Part shown: in pieces, positions 45,512-53,545 of the stretch
How the letters are laid out: each line of letters starts with the position of its first letter
Position numbering within the stretch: the first letter of the stretch is position 1
From: Candidatus Saccharibacteria bacterium UBA1103
Lineage (GTDB): Bacteria; Patescibacteriota; Saccharimonadia; Saccharimonadales; Saccharimonadaceae
NCBI GenBank assembly: GCA_002313515.1
Contig: DCBQ01000004.1
Span: 186,001-250,000 of the forward strand
Direction: 5' to 3'
DNA length: 64,000 nt
Notes under the pieces: model-generated
Database searches by the model: none
Told to the model about the DNA's origin: nothing
Seen by the model: only the letters and a program-made list of their open reading frames with translations
Translations under genes and position numbers: made by a program

Positions 45512-45877
45512 GTGGGCGATAGTAAGAGCAAGAATGTGGCGAAACTGTTTGAAGGGCACGAGATCCGTAGTGTATGGGATAGTGAGAGGGGTGATTACTG
45601 GTTTAGCGTGGTAGATGTGGTTAGTGCACTGGCTAAGACTGCAGACCCCAGAAACTATTGGAAGGTGCTAAAGAAGCGATTGGCGGATGAAGGCAGCCAG
45701 TTGGTTACAAAATGTAACCAACTGAAAATGAAGTCTACCAAAGATGGTAAGAACTACAAAACTGACGTCCTTGACACTAAGGGCATATTCCGCCTGATTG
45801 AGTCAATTCCGTCACCCAAGGCAGAGCCGTTCAAGGCGTGGCTGGCGCGCATGGGTAGCGAAATAGCGGTATCTTGA
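45512..45877 (+). CDS. BRO-N (Bro/antirepressor N-terminal) domain protein, short
   Basis: The 121-residue protein is a BRO-N domain: GHEIRSVWDSERGDYWFSVV, then DVVSALAKTADPRNYWKVLK and IFRLIESIPSPKAEPFKAWL. BRO-N proteins in phages and bacteria bind DNA and often act as antirepressors. Family members usually continue for another 100-150 residues; here the frame ends soon after the domain (MGSEIAVS), so it is either truncated or a stand-alone form. The GTG start follows AGGAGG; the nearby ATG leads to a stop after four codons. It is the only phage-like gene seen in the window. Confidence 0.8.
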   Translation: MGDSKSKNVAKLFEGHEIRSVWDSERGDYWFSVVDVVSALAKTADPRNYWKVLKKRLADEGSQLVTKCNQLKMKSTKDGKNYKTDVLDTKGIFRLIESIPSPKAEPFKAWLARMGSEIAVS

Positions 45878-45983
45878 ATTCACCATCAAAAAGTGCTAAT
45901 CTATATATTGAGTTTCAATGTTTCTTATTCGTGCTGGGATGGAGAAACGCTGTTAATATTGGTTTAAGATTAGAGGGAGTTCA

Positions 45984-46397
45984 ATGCCTACAATCAATCA
46001 GTTGGTTCGTAAGCCACGCAAACGCGCTGCCAAGAAGAGCAAGTCGCCGGCGCTACTGACGATCCAGAATACACTAAAGACTCGTATTTATAACCAGAAT
46101 GGTCCTTTGAAGCGCGGTGTGTGCGTCAAGGTTACCACTAAGACACCAAAGAAGCCTAACTCAGCAATGCGCAAGGTTGCTCGTGTTCGTCTAACTAATG
46201 GACAGGAAGTTTGGGCTTACATCGGTGGCGAGAAGCACAATCTACAGGAGCACGCCGTTGTCCTAGTGCGCGGTGGTCGTGTGCCTGATCTACCAGGTGT
46301 GCGTTACCACATCGTGCGTGGCGCTCTGGACCTACAAGGTGTAGAAGGCCGCAAGCGTGGTCGCAGTAAGTATGGTGCTAAGAAAGGAGACAAATAA
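45984..46397 (+). CDS. rpsL: 30S ribosomal protein S12
   Basis: S12 sits at the decoding centre. The sequence [14 protein letters not shown], then [30 protein letters not shown] and the [21 protein letters not shown] loop are highly conserved. The lysines where streptomycin resistance arises (KTPKKPN and the Lys-equivalent region near [10 protein letters not shown]) are in the usual positions, with Arg in place of the second Lys. It starts the rpsL-rpsG-fusA group; GAGGG precedes the ATG. Confidence 0.97.
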   Translation: MPTINQLVRKPRKRAAKKSKSPALLTIQNTLKTRIYNQNGPLKRGVCVKVTTKTPKKPNSAMRKVARVRLTNGQEVWAYIGGEKHNLQEHAVVLVRGGRVPDLPGVRYHIVRGALDLQGVEGRKRGRSKYGAKKGDK

Positions 46398-46399
46398 TC

Positions 46400-46879
46400 A
46401 TGCCGCGTAAAACTACTAAGTCTCTAGCACGTCGCATCAATCCTGATCGCAAGTACAATAGCGTGTTGGTGCAGCGTTTGATCAACAAGTCAATGCTAAA
46501 TGGCAAAAAGCTAGCCGCTGAGCGTATGGTCTACAGCGCCCTAGAAATTGCCGCTAAGAAGGTGAAGAGCGAGAATCCACTAGAGGTCCTAGAGACTGCG
46601 ATGAAGAACATTTCACCAGAATACGAGGTTAAGAGCCGTCGTGTCGGTGGTGCTAACTATCAGATTCCGTTTCCAATCAAGGGTCGCCGTCAGGAACACT
46701 ATGCCTTTATGTGGCTAGTTCAGGCCGCCCGTGCACGTAAGGGCATGCCATACGAGCAGCGCTTGGCCGCGGAAATCGTTGATGCCGTCAACCAAACTGG
46801 TGCCGCCTTCAAGAAGAAGGAAGATACTCACCGTATGGCTGAGGCCAACCGTGCCTTTGCACACTTTGCACGTGCTTAG
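46400..46879 (+). CDS. rpsG: 30S ribosomal protein S7
   Basis: S7 nucleates the 30S head and contacts tRNA at the exit site. The sequence from RRINPDRKYNSVLVQRLINK through VKSRRVGGANYQIPFPIKGR to HRMAEANRAFAHFA is characteristic. It starts 3 nt after the rpsL stop with its ribosome site (AAAGGAG) inside the end of rpsL. Confidence 0.97.
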   Translation: MPRKTTKSLARRINPDRKYNSVLVQRLINKSMLNGKKLAAERMVYSALEIAAKKVKSENPLEVLETAMKNISPEYEVKSRRVGGANYQIPFPIKGRRQEHYAFMWLVQAARARKGMPYEQRLAAEIVDAVNQTGAAFKKKEDTHRMAEANRAFAHFARA

Positions 46880-46894
46880 TTAATATTCTAGATG

Positions 46895-46915
46895 GGGCGA
46901 GCGGAAGGCTCGTCC
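46895..46915 (+). promoter_or_regulatory. Hairpin between rpsG and fusA
   Basis: GGGCGAGC and GCTCGTCC form an 8-bp stem with two wobble-type pairs around GGAAG. There is no U tract, so it is more likely a processing or translational regulatory element of the str operon than a terminator. Confidence 0.4.
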
Positions 46916-46954
46916 TAATCTGGGCTAGAAATAATATTTAATAAAGAAGGAAAT

Positions 46955-49039
46955 ATGGCAGAAGTTAATACTCCACTAGATAAATTCCGTAACATCGGTA
47001 TTATCGCCCACATCGACGCTGGTAAGACTACTACCACCGAGGGTATTCTGTATCGTACCGGCTTGGTGCACAAGATTGGTGCCGTGCATGATGGTGAAAC
47101 TGTGACCGACTTTATGGACCAGGAGCGCGAGCGTGGTATTACCATTGCGTCCGCTGCTGTGACCTGTTACTGGGAAGGTTGTCACATTAACATTATCGAT
47201 ACCCCAGGACACATCGACTTTACCGCCGAGGTTGAGCGTTCATTGCGCGTGCTGGATGGCGCCGTTTGTGTGCTAGATGGCAAGATGGGTGTTGAGGCGC
47301 AGACTGAGACTGTTTGGCGTCAGGCTAACAAGTACGGTATCCCGCGCTTGATTTTCGTTAACAAGATTAACCAGATTGGTGGCGATTTCTATAAGTCGCT
47401 AGAATCAGTGCATAATCGCCTAAGTAAGAACGCTCTACCGATTCACCTACCTATCGGTTTTGAGAAGACCGTTCACGGTATCGTCGACCTGATCAACATG
47501 AAGGCCTATACCTATAAGGAATACAACGATCACAAGCTAGTTGAGGGTGAGATTCCGGCTGATATGCTGGAGAAGGCGAAGGAATATCGCACTAAGTTGG
47601 TTGAGAAGGCAGTCGAGGCTGATGACGAGCTATTCGAGCGCTATCTGGCTGAGGGTGAGGATTCGATCTCACAGGAAGAGCTAGTACGTTGCCTACGCAA
47701 ATTGACTATCAACGGTGACTTCTATCTAGTTACTGGTGGTGATGGTCGTGGCGTGATCGTCGAGAAGCTACTAGACCTAGTCGTAGACTACCTACCATCC
47801 CCAGTTGACACTCCGAACGTAGTTGGTTCTGATCCGAAGACTGGTGAAGAGGTTGATCGTGCTACATCAGTTGATGCACCGCTATCTGCACTAGCATTTA
47901 AGGTCGCTCGCGATCCATTCGTGGGTAAGCTGATTTACGTTCGTGTCTATAGCGGCGTTCTGAAGGCTGGTTCATATGTGCTAAACAGCACTACTGGCGA
48001 AAAGGAGCGTATTGGTCGTATCGTGCGTATGTTTGCCGATAAGCGTGACGAAATTAAGGAGATCAAGGCGGGCGATATTGCTGGTGTTATTGGTTTAAAG
48101 AAGACTACTACTGGTAACACCCTGTGCGATCCAGCCAACCCGATTCACCTAGAATCAATTGACTTCGTGGAGCCGCCAGTATCAATTGCTGTGGAGCCGA
48201 AGTCTAAGGCTGATCAGGAAAAGATGGATCTAGGTCTACATAGCCTAGCTGAAGAGGATCCGACCTTCCGTGTTCATACTGACGAGGAAACTGGCCAGAC
48301 CATTATTTCGGGTATGGGTGAGCTACACCTAGAGATCATTGTTGATCGTTTGCACCGTGAGTTTAATGTTGAAGCTAACACTGGTAAGCCACAGGTGGCC
48401 TACCGCGAAACCATTCGTGGTACTGCTGAGGTCCAGGGTAAGTACATCAAGCAGTCTGGTGGTCGTGGTCAGTATGGTGACGTTTGGGTCAAGTATGAAC
48501 CGAACGAGCCAGGTAAGGGCTTTGAATTCATTGATCAGATTAAGGGTGGCGTGGTGCCACAGGAATATCGCCCAGCGGTCAAGGCTGGTATCCAGGAAAC
48601 CTTGGATGGTGGTGTGATTGCTGGCTACCCAGTGGTCGACGTCAAAGCTACTCTGTACGATGGTTCATATCACGAGGTCGACTCGTCTGAAATGGCGTTT
48701 AAGATGGCTGGTGCCCTAGCTACCCGTGAGGGTGTCAAAAAGGCGAAGCCGGTGCTACTCGAACCAATCATGAAGCTGAACATCGTTACTCCTGAAGAGT
48801 TCATGGGTGATGTGATCGGTGACCTAAACAGCCGCCGTGGTCGCGTCGAGAAGATGGATGACCTGATGGGTGGTGCTAAGCAGATTGTCGGTTACGCGCC
48901 GCTAGGTGAGCTATTCGGTTATACTACCGACCTACGTTCAATGTCGCAGGGTCGTGCAGCCAGCTCGATGGAGCTAGATAAGTACGAGGAAGTGCCAAAC
49001 AACGTGGCCGAGAAGATCATCGAAGAGCGCAACAAATAG
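46955..49039 (+). CDS. fusA: Translation elongation factor G
   Basis: EF-G is the GTPase that translocates tRNAs and mRNA on the ribosome. GTP-binding motifs are IAHIDAGKTTTTEG (P loop), RGITIASAAV (switch I), DTPGHIDFT (switch II) and NKIN (NKxD position, with Asn for Asp: FVNKINQIGG). The later domains end in the conserved GYTTDLRSMSQGRAASSME. At 694 residues it is full length. AGAAGGAAA precedes the ATG. The Asn in place of Asp in the guanine-specificity motif is unusual and deserves a check. Confidence 0.96.
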   Translation: MAEVNTPLDKFRNIGIIAHIDAGKTTTTEGILYRTGLVHKIGAVHDGETVTDFMDQERERGITIASAAVTCYWEGCHINIIDTPGHIDFTAEVERSLRVLDGAVCVLDGKMGVEAQTETVWRQANKYGIPRLIFVNKINQIGGDFYKSLESVHNRLSKNALPIHLPIGFEKTVHGIVDLINMKAYTYKEYNDHKLVEGEIPADMLEKAKEYRTKLVEKAVEADDELFERYLAEGEDSISQEELVRCLRKLTINGDFYLVTGGDGRGVIVEKLLDLVVDYLPSPVDTPNVVGSDPKTGEEVDRATSVDAPLSALAFKVARDPFVGKLIYVRVYSGVLKAGSYVLNSTTGEKERIGRIVRMFADKRDEIKEIKAGDIAGVIGLKKTTTGNTLCDPANPIHLESIDFVEPPVSIAVEPKSKADQEKMDLGLHSLAEEDPTFRVHTDEETGQTIISGMGELHLEIIVDRLHREFNVEANTGKPQVAYRETIRGTAEVQGKYIKQSGGRGQYGDVWVKYEPNEPGKGFEFIDQIKGGVVPQEYRPAVKAGIQETLDGGVIAGYPVVDVKATLYDGSYHEVDSSEMAFKMAGALATREGVKKAKPVLLEPIMKLNIVTPEEFMGDVIGDLNSRRGRVEKMDDLMGGAKQIVGYAPLGELFGYTTDLRSMSQGRAASSMELDKYEEVPNNVAEKIIEERNK

Positions 49040-49062
49040 TTCTAGATTGATCTAAACCTCAA

Positions 49063-49090
49063 ATCCTCTCCGACATCGGGGAGGATTTTT
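49063..49090 (+). terminator. Rho-independent terminator after fusA
   Basis: ATCCTCTCCG pairs with CGGGGAGGAT around ACAT, followed by TTTT. Confidence 0.88.
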
Positions 49091-49115
49091 GTGTATTTAA
49101 TATGTATTAAAATTT

Positions 49116-49134
49116 CCTCTCCTTGACGGAGAGG
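49116..49134 (-). terminator. Terminator of the RluB/RsuA gene
   Basis: On the minus strand CCTCTCC, GTCAA, GGAGAGG is followed by AAATTTT. It lies about 60 nt past the minus-strand stop. Confidence 0.65.
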
Positions 49135-49192
49135 ACAGACGTTCGTGCTGGGGCGAGATGAACTGAATGGGGCTGCTGCTGCAGCAGAATTG

Positions 49193-49885
49193 CTAGCTAA
49201 TATGGCTAATCTCGGCTTCGGTTAGCTCGACATATTCGCCGGGCTTTAGCCCAGATAACGATATATTGTCAAAATTGGTGCGGTGGAGCATGGTGACGGT
49301 GTAGCCTAACGCAGCGAAAGTGCGGCGAATTTGGCGGTTGCGCCCTTCGTGCATCGTAACTCGCCATTCGCGACGATTGTCATTCAATTTTTCTAGTCCC
49401 AGCTGGCTGCGACCATCGGGTAGATTCACACCAAAGTCATTAATCATCTGTTGATGCAGAGGCTCTAGAGCTTTATCTATCGTTACTAGATACTGCTTTG
49501 CTTTAGCAAACTTTGGGTGGGTCAGGCGGAATGCTAGGTCGCCGTCATCAGTTAGCATGATTAGACCAGACGAGTCTTTATCTAAGCGACCGATTGTTTT
49601 TAATCTCTTATATTTATCGGGTAGCAGGGCATAAACTGTTTCCACGCCTTTTGCCTGGGCATTGCGCGAACAGACATAGCCAACTGGTTTATTTAATACG
49701 ATAACGGTACGCTTCTCCGGTAGATGAACTTGCTGGCCGCGTACGGTTACTGTATCTGATTCCTCAACAGGCTCGCCTAATTTAGCCTGTTGCCCATTAA
49801 CCGCCACTACGCCCGCCGCGATCAAGTCATCTGCCTCGCGCCGACTGACACCCGTAGCTAGCGCCACATATTTATTTAATCTCAT
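49193..49885 (-). CDS. rRNA pseudouridine synthase, RsuA/RluB/E/F family
   Basis: An N-terminal S4 RNA-binding domain (MRLNKYVALATGVSRREADD) precedes the catalytic domain. The active-site Asp is in TIGRLDKDSSGLIMLTDDGD near residue 101, with VTMHEGRNRQIRR and AALGYTVTMLHRTNF beyond it. It converts specific uridines of 23S or 16S rRNA to pseudouridine; which one cannot be told. TATCAT ends 6 nt before the ATG on the minus strand (leaderless). Confidence 0.92.
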   Translation of the reverse strand: MRLNKYVALATGVSRREADDLIAAGVVAVNGQQAKLGEPVEESDTVTVRGQQVHLPEKRTVIVLNKPVGYVCSRNAQAKGVETVYALLPDKYKRLKTIGRLDKDSSGLIMLTDDGDLAFRLTHPKFAKAKQYLVTIDKALEPLHQQMINDFGVNLPDGRSQLGLEKLNDNRREWRVTMHEGRNRQIRRTFAALGYTVTMLHRTNFDNISLSGLKPGEYVELTEAEISHIS

Positions 49886-50013
49886 GATCCTATGATACTA
49901 CAATCTATTAAAGGTATTAGTCTGTAGTTTGGCTGATAAGCATATATTCAGTTCCCCTGCAGGCCTCAACTGCATAATCTTGGCAGGCTAACCGAAAAGG
50001 AGGTTAATTAATA

Positions 50014-51552
50014 ATGAATAGTTTTTCGCGTGGTGTAAAGAATGCATTCCGTAACGGTGTGCGCACGGTGGCGGTCTGCCTGATACTAGCGCTGGTTATT
50101 GGGCTGACTCTGGCAATGCTAGTAGCTAATAGTGCGGTTAACGAGCGTATTGGCCAGATCAAGGCGGGAATCGGCAATAATATCACTATATCGGCGGGCG
50201 GTATGCGTGGCTTTGGAGGTGGTATGATGGGCGGCTTTGGCAATAGTAAGAGTGATCGCAGTGGCACGCCAGGCGATCTTCCGTCAGACGATAAATCCAA
50301 TAGCGATAATACTAGTAGTGGCAATACGCTAACTAACGATGATGTTGCAACTGTTAAGAAAACTAGTCACGTAACATCAGTCATGGCTAGTCTATCTGCG
50401 CAGGTCAGCAGTGCCGATACTGATCTGAAGGGTTTGTCTATGGGTGCTCGTCCTGGTGACGCAAGTAATACATCTAGTACGTCGTCTAATAGTTCGGATT
50501 CTGATTCGACAACAGAACGTACTATGCCGCTTAGTGCTATGGGCGTAACAAGTGTAAAGGTGGCTAGCACATTGGGCGATATTAAATTAAGCGATGGAAG
50601 CAATCCAGACTATAGTTCCGACAATAAAGAAGTTGTCATTGGCGACCAACTAGCAAAGAAGAATAGCCTGAAAGTCGGTTCGACTTTTACTATGTATGAT
50701 CAGAAATTTACGGTGAAGGGCATCATTCAGAGCGGCTCTGACTCGGGTGATTCTAGCGAATCTAAAGACAAAGGACCTGGCCGTAGCATGTCATTGGGAT
50801 CGGCCATAATTATGCCGCTAGCTACATTGCAAAATCTAAATGACAACAAAGGCAAAGTTACTACTATCACTGCTACAGTCGATAATGTCGATAATACTGA
50901 TTCAACGGTGACGGCGATTGAGAAAGCGTTGGGTACAGATAGTGAGGGCAATAACGCGGCTGATGTGACATCGGACAAGGAATCAGCCGACGCCGCGATC
51001 AAATCGTTATCGGGAATTAAAGATATTAGTCTAATCTGTTTAATTGTCTGTGCGATTATCGCAGCAGTAGTGATCTTTCTAGCTATGCTAATGGTGGTGC
51101 GCGAACGGCGTAACGAGATTGGTATCATGAAAGCCATTGGAGCTAAATCGCAAGTCATCATTAAGCAGTTTATGGCAGAAAGTTTGGTGATCACGGTGCT
51201 GGCATCAATAATTGGGCTAGGTATGGGCGTGGCAGTCGCGACACCTATTACTAATGTCTTAACTGAATCTTCTGGCAGTCAGTCCAGCGAGGAGACCCCA
51301 TCTGAGCCAGGCGACCAGTCTAATAGCGAGACAAAAGAACTGAGTAGCCAGAGCAAAAAGCGTCCTAGCGCCCGTCCAGATTCTATGATGAATAATGGTG
51401 CTGAGCGCATCGGAGCCGTAGTAGCAAAAGTGGATTGGACTATCGTACTGTATGCTCTCGGTTCTGCGGTAGTGATTGCGGCACTTGGTGCAACCGCTGC
51501 GTCATTCGCAGCTATGAAAATTAAACCTGCGGAAGCAGTACGTGCAGAATAG
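50014..51552 (+). CDS. MacB/FtsX-type ABC transporter permease
   Basis: An N-terminal membrane helix (TVAVCLILALVIGLTLAMLV) is followed by a large extracytoplasmic domain rich in Ser, Thr, Asp and Gly, and three C-terminal helices in FtsX style (LICLIVCAIIAAVVIFLAML; VVRERRNEIGIMKAIGAKS; terminal AALGATAASFAAMKIKPAEA). The RNEIGIMKAIGA motif is typical. The two Ser-rich segments (before and after the core loop) are longer than in E. coli MacB. AAAGGAGG precedes the ATG. The ATPase gene follows after 7 nt. The substrate is unknown; peptide or lipoprotein export is common for the family. Confidence 0.88.
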   Translation: MNSFSRGVKNAFRNGVRTVAVCLILALVIGLTLAMLVANSAVNERIGQIKAGIGNNITISAGGMRGFGGGMMGGFGNSKSDRSGTPGDLPSDDKSNSDNTSSGNTLTNDDVATVKKTSHVTSVMASLSAQVSSADTDLKGLSMGARPGDASNTSSTSSNSSDSDSTTERTMPLSAMGVTSVKVASTLGDIKLSDGSNPDYSSDNKEVVIGDQLAKKNSLKVGSTFTMYDQKFTVKGIIQSGSDSGDSSESKDKGPGRSMSLGSAIIMPLATLQNLNDNKGKVTTITATVDNVDNTDSTVTAIEKALGTDSEGNNAADVTSDKESADAAIKSLSGIKDISLICLIVCAIIAAVVIFLAMLMVVRERRNEIGIMKAIGAKSQVIIKQFMAESLVITVLASIIGLGMGVAVATPITNVLTESSGSQSSEETPSEPGDQSNSETKELSSQSKKRPSARPDSMMNNGAERIGAVVAKVDWTIVLYALGSAVVIAALGATAASFAAMKIKPAEAVRAE

Positions 51553-51559
51553 GAGGTAT

Positions 51560-52234
51560 ATGTTAGAAGTAGTAGATTTAGTAAAGCAGTTTCCTTCGCC
51601 TAACGGTGGCGTGAACACTGTAATCAAGGATGCTGACCTAAATGTCGATAAGGGTGAATTTGTTAGCATCATTGGCAAGAGCGGTAGTGGTAAGTCAACC
51701 TTGCTGTCGCTACTGGGTACATTAGACCGACCAACTAGTGGCACTATCAAGATAGATGGTCGGGACGTTCTAGCACTGAGTGGTAAGCAGATGACAGACT
51801 TTCGTTGCCACGAAATTGGATTTGTCTTTCAAAATTACCAGCTAATACCCAATCTCACTTCAATCGAGAATGTATGCTTGCCAATGGAGTTTGCAGATGT
51901 CAAAAAGTCAGAGCGCCTAGAGCGAGCACGTCAGTTATTGGATGAGGTAGGTATTACAGGCGACCGCCAGCACGCTAAGCCAGGCAAACTGTCGGGTGGT
52001 GAGCAACAGCGCGTCTCAATTGCACGGGCGCTGGCTAACAAGCCGTCATTCATCCTGGCGGACGAGCCTACGGGTAATCTTGATGAAGCTACGGGTAAGA
52101 AGATATTCGACCTATTACACGACCTAGCTACCAACGAGCAGGTAACTATCATTGTGGTTACACATGACTTGGATATTGCCGGCCGTACTGACATATCCTA
52201 CCGCCTACGTGATGGCAAGCTGGCGCAAGTGTAG
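51560..52234 (+). CDS. MacB/LolD-type ABC transporter ATPase
   Basis: The 224-residue ATPase has Walker [15 protein letters not shown], the Q loop [15 protein letters not shown], signature [15 protein letters not shown], Walker [13 protein letters not shown] and the switch His (VVTHDLDIA). AGGAGG lies before the ATG at 51560, preferred over the in-frame start 18 nt upstream. It forms the partner of the permease upstream. The peptide locus beginning at 52240 starts right after its stop, so transport of those small products is possible but unproven. Confidence 0.93.
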   Translation: MLEVVDLVKQFPSPNGGVNTVIKDADLNVDKGEFVSIIGKSGSGKSTLLSLLGTLDRPTSGTIKIDGRDVLALSGKQMTDFRCHEIGFVFQNYQLIPNLTSIENVCLPMEFADVKKSERLERARQLLDEVGITGDRQHAKPGKLSGGEQQRVSIARALANKPSFILADEPTGNLDEATGKKIFDLLHDLATNEQVTIIVVTHDLDIAGRTDISYRLRDGKLAQV

Positions 52235-52239
52235 CTATA

Positions 52240-52280
52240 TTGACAAAATCCCATCGGAGGAGGGTAAACTACGCTATAGT
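52240..52280 (+). promoter_or_regulatory. Promoter-like region of locus A
   Basis: TTGACA (52240-52245) and TATAGT (52275-52280) are conserved with locus B, but the spacing of 29 nt (25 nt in locus B) is too long for a standard promoter. A TAAACT 19 nt after TTGACA is an alternative -10. The GGAGGGTA.AC word between them is also shared. Confidence 0.45.
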
Positions 52281-52296
52281 GAGTTAAGGTAGATAG

Positions 52297-52354
52297 TTTA
52301 GCTTACTAAGGTCGACGCCTATCGGTCGAAACCGTATTGCGTAAGCAATCGTAC
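52297..52354 (+). ncRNA. Structured leader element, copy A
   Basis: Three short hairpins occur in a row: TTTAG/CTAAG with loop CTTA (52297-52310), CGGT/ACCG with loop CGAA (52323-52334) and ATTGC/GCAAT with the GNRA-type loop GTAA (52336-52349). The 45 nt from 52310 to 52354 are identical to 55125-55169 in locus B. The first stem differs between the copies by paired changes. It lies right before a ribosome site (AAGGAGG). No known RNA family was recognised. Confidence 0.7.
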
Positions 52355-52369
52355 GCTAAGGAGGTTGTT

Positions 52370-52673
52370 ATGAGTTTTTCTGACTCTAACAACAATCAAA
52401 ATACGGATTCCAATAATGAGAAAGCTTGGGCTCCGTGGAGTGAGCCTGAAAAGGTTCGATAGATTGTCATCCGGTAACTTTCTCTTATGGTGCTGGTGAA
52501 TCGAATAAGGGCGAGACACTAGTTTCAGATGGTCATGACTGGGATGAGAAGGAATATAGAACTAATTCCAGCGATGACTTCTTTTACCATAAAACCACGA
52601 TCACTACGGTAGCGGAAAAGGTCGCCATGATAACGGCACGCACCGTGGAAAATATACTGGGCCTGATTGCTGA
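52370..52673 (+). pseudogene. Interrupted small protein with HRGKYTG tail (locus A)
   Basis: The initiating frame gives 30 residues (MSFSDSNNNQNTDSNNEKAW start) and stops at 52460. Reading -1 at GAAAAGG (52449-52455) continues as EKGSIDCHPVTFSYGAGE, and a second -1 at another GAAAAGG (52615-52621) gives the end HDNGTHRGKYTGPDC. The joined 101-residue product aligns with the 44097 protein along its length. Each break is fixed by one extra A in the A4 run, so this is either two sequencing undercalls, two real mutations, or recoding by -1 slippage on AAAAG. The ribosome site is AAGGAGG. The ORF may also simply encode the 30-residue peptide. Confidence 0.6.
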
Positions 52674-52688
52674 TTAAACAACAAACCT

Positions 52689-52709
52689 GAGCAGGTTTTA
52701 AAACTGCTC
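52689..52709 (+). terminator. Hairpin after locus A small gene
   Basis: GAGCAG and CTGCTC pair around an AT-rich centre, then ATTATAAAACTTTAT follows. It is a weak terminator; the -10 box of the next gene lies about 20 nt beyond it. Confidence 0.5.
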
Positions 52710-52740
52710 ATTATAAAACTTTATAGTATCATAATAGTAT

Positions 52741-53154
52741 ATGGGTAGTGATAAGAAAGAGTATAAGTGTTTAGAGCCTATTGCACATGCAAAAGATTTG
52801 GGCAATGATGAGAGAATAGCACTTTCTGTATTATGTCTTATCGATAGTCAAGAAAATATAACGCCAGATTTTATAAATGCGCTAATTAATTTGGTGTACA
52901 CTGTAACGCAGATGACCGACCTCGGTGGCTTATCTGTTGATCTAAGCGAGTACTTAGGCGCAATGCAAGAGGTAGTATCGTTAGGCAAAAAGGATGATAT
53001 TGACTGGTTACCGCACTTTCGCAAAGCGCTAGAGGATTATGTACCCGATAAATACAGGGCTTACCTTAAGAACCGCAATAACTATGGTAGTGAAAAAGGA
53101 GGTCATGATAATGACACACACCGTGGAAAATATACTGGGCCGGGTTCAGAATAA
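52741..53154 (+). CDS. Helical small protein with HRGKYTG tail
   Basis: The 137-residue product has an N-terminal helical domain (ALINLVYTVTQMTDLGGLSV) and a disordered end in which GGHDNDTHRGKYTGPGSE nearly repeats the tail of the 52370 protein. The DNA of both ends is almost identical around CACCGTGGAAAATATACTGGGCC. CATAAT lies 5 nt before the ATG (leaderless). The N-terminal domain is unrelated to the 44097 and 52370 proteins, which makes the tail a portable module. Confidence 0.65.
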   Translation: MGSDKKEYKCLEPIAHAKDLGNDERIALSVLCLIDSQENITPDFINALINLVYTVTQMTDLGGLSVDLSEYLGAMQEVVSLGKKDDIDWLPHFRKALEDYVPDKYRAYLKNRNNYGSEKGGHDNDTHRGKYTGPGSE

Positions 53155-53219
53155 GTGGCCACACACTCCAATAATCCTAACCATGGCATTAAGCATTAAA
53201 AATACTCTATAATAAAGAC

Positions 53220-53522
53220 GTGATTAAAGAATTTTCCAGCAACGCTAGCCAATTGCAAGGTAGCCTCGCTACTAAGCGAGAAGATTTATGCAAGGAAATA
53301 TCATCGTTAAAATCAACTGGCGATATAGCTAATCTATTGATAGACAGAATACCTACGGATGACGCCTTTATCGATAATGAGTATGATATGTACGAAGAAG
53401 AAAGTGAATTATTAACACTAGCAATGCGTTACATCGAGGCTACTACCGCTGATCGCTCGGCTTCTGAGAAGGAGCTATTGGCGCACGTAAAAGACTACAT
53501 TGCTAACTACTCGACTGATTAG
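53220..53522 (+). CDS. Hypothetical acidic helical protein, 100 residues
   Basis: The protein is acidic and mostly helical (SQLQGSLATKREDLCKEISS; YDMYEEESELLTLAMRYIEA). It has no known domain. A TATAAT box (53208-53213) ends 6 nt before a GTG start, giving a leaderless GTG mRNA. It precedes the M16 gene by 23 nt, so it may be cotranscribed with it. Confidence 0.6.
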   Translation: MIKEFSSNASQLQGSLATKREDLCKEISSLKSTGDIANLLIDRIPTDDAFIDNEYDMYEEESELLTLAMRYIEATTADRSASEKELLAHVKDYIANYSTD

Positions 53523-53545
53523 TAGGATGTGTATAGGAGTATATA

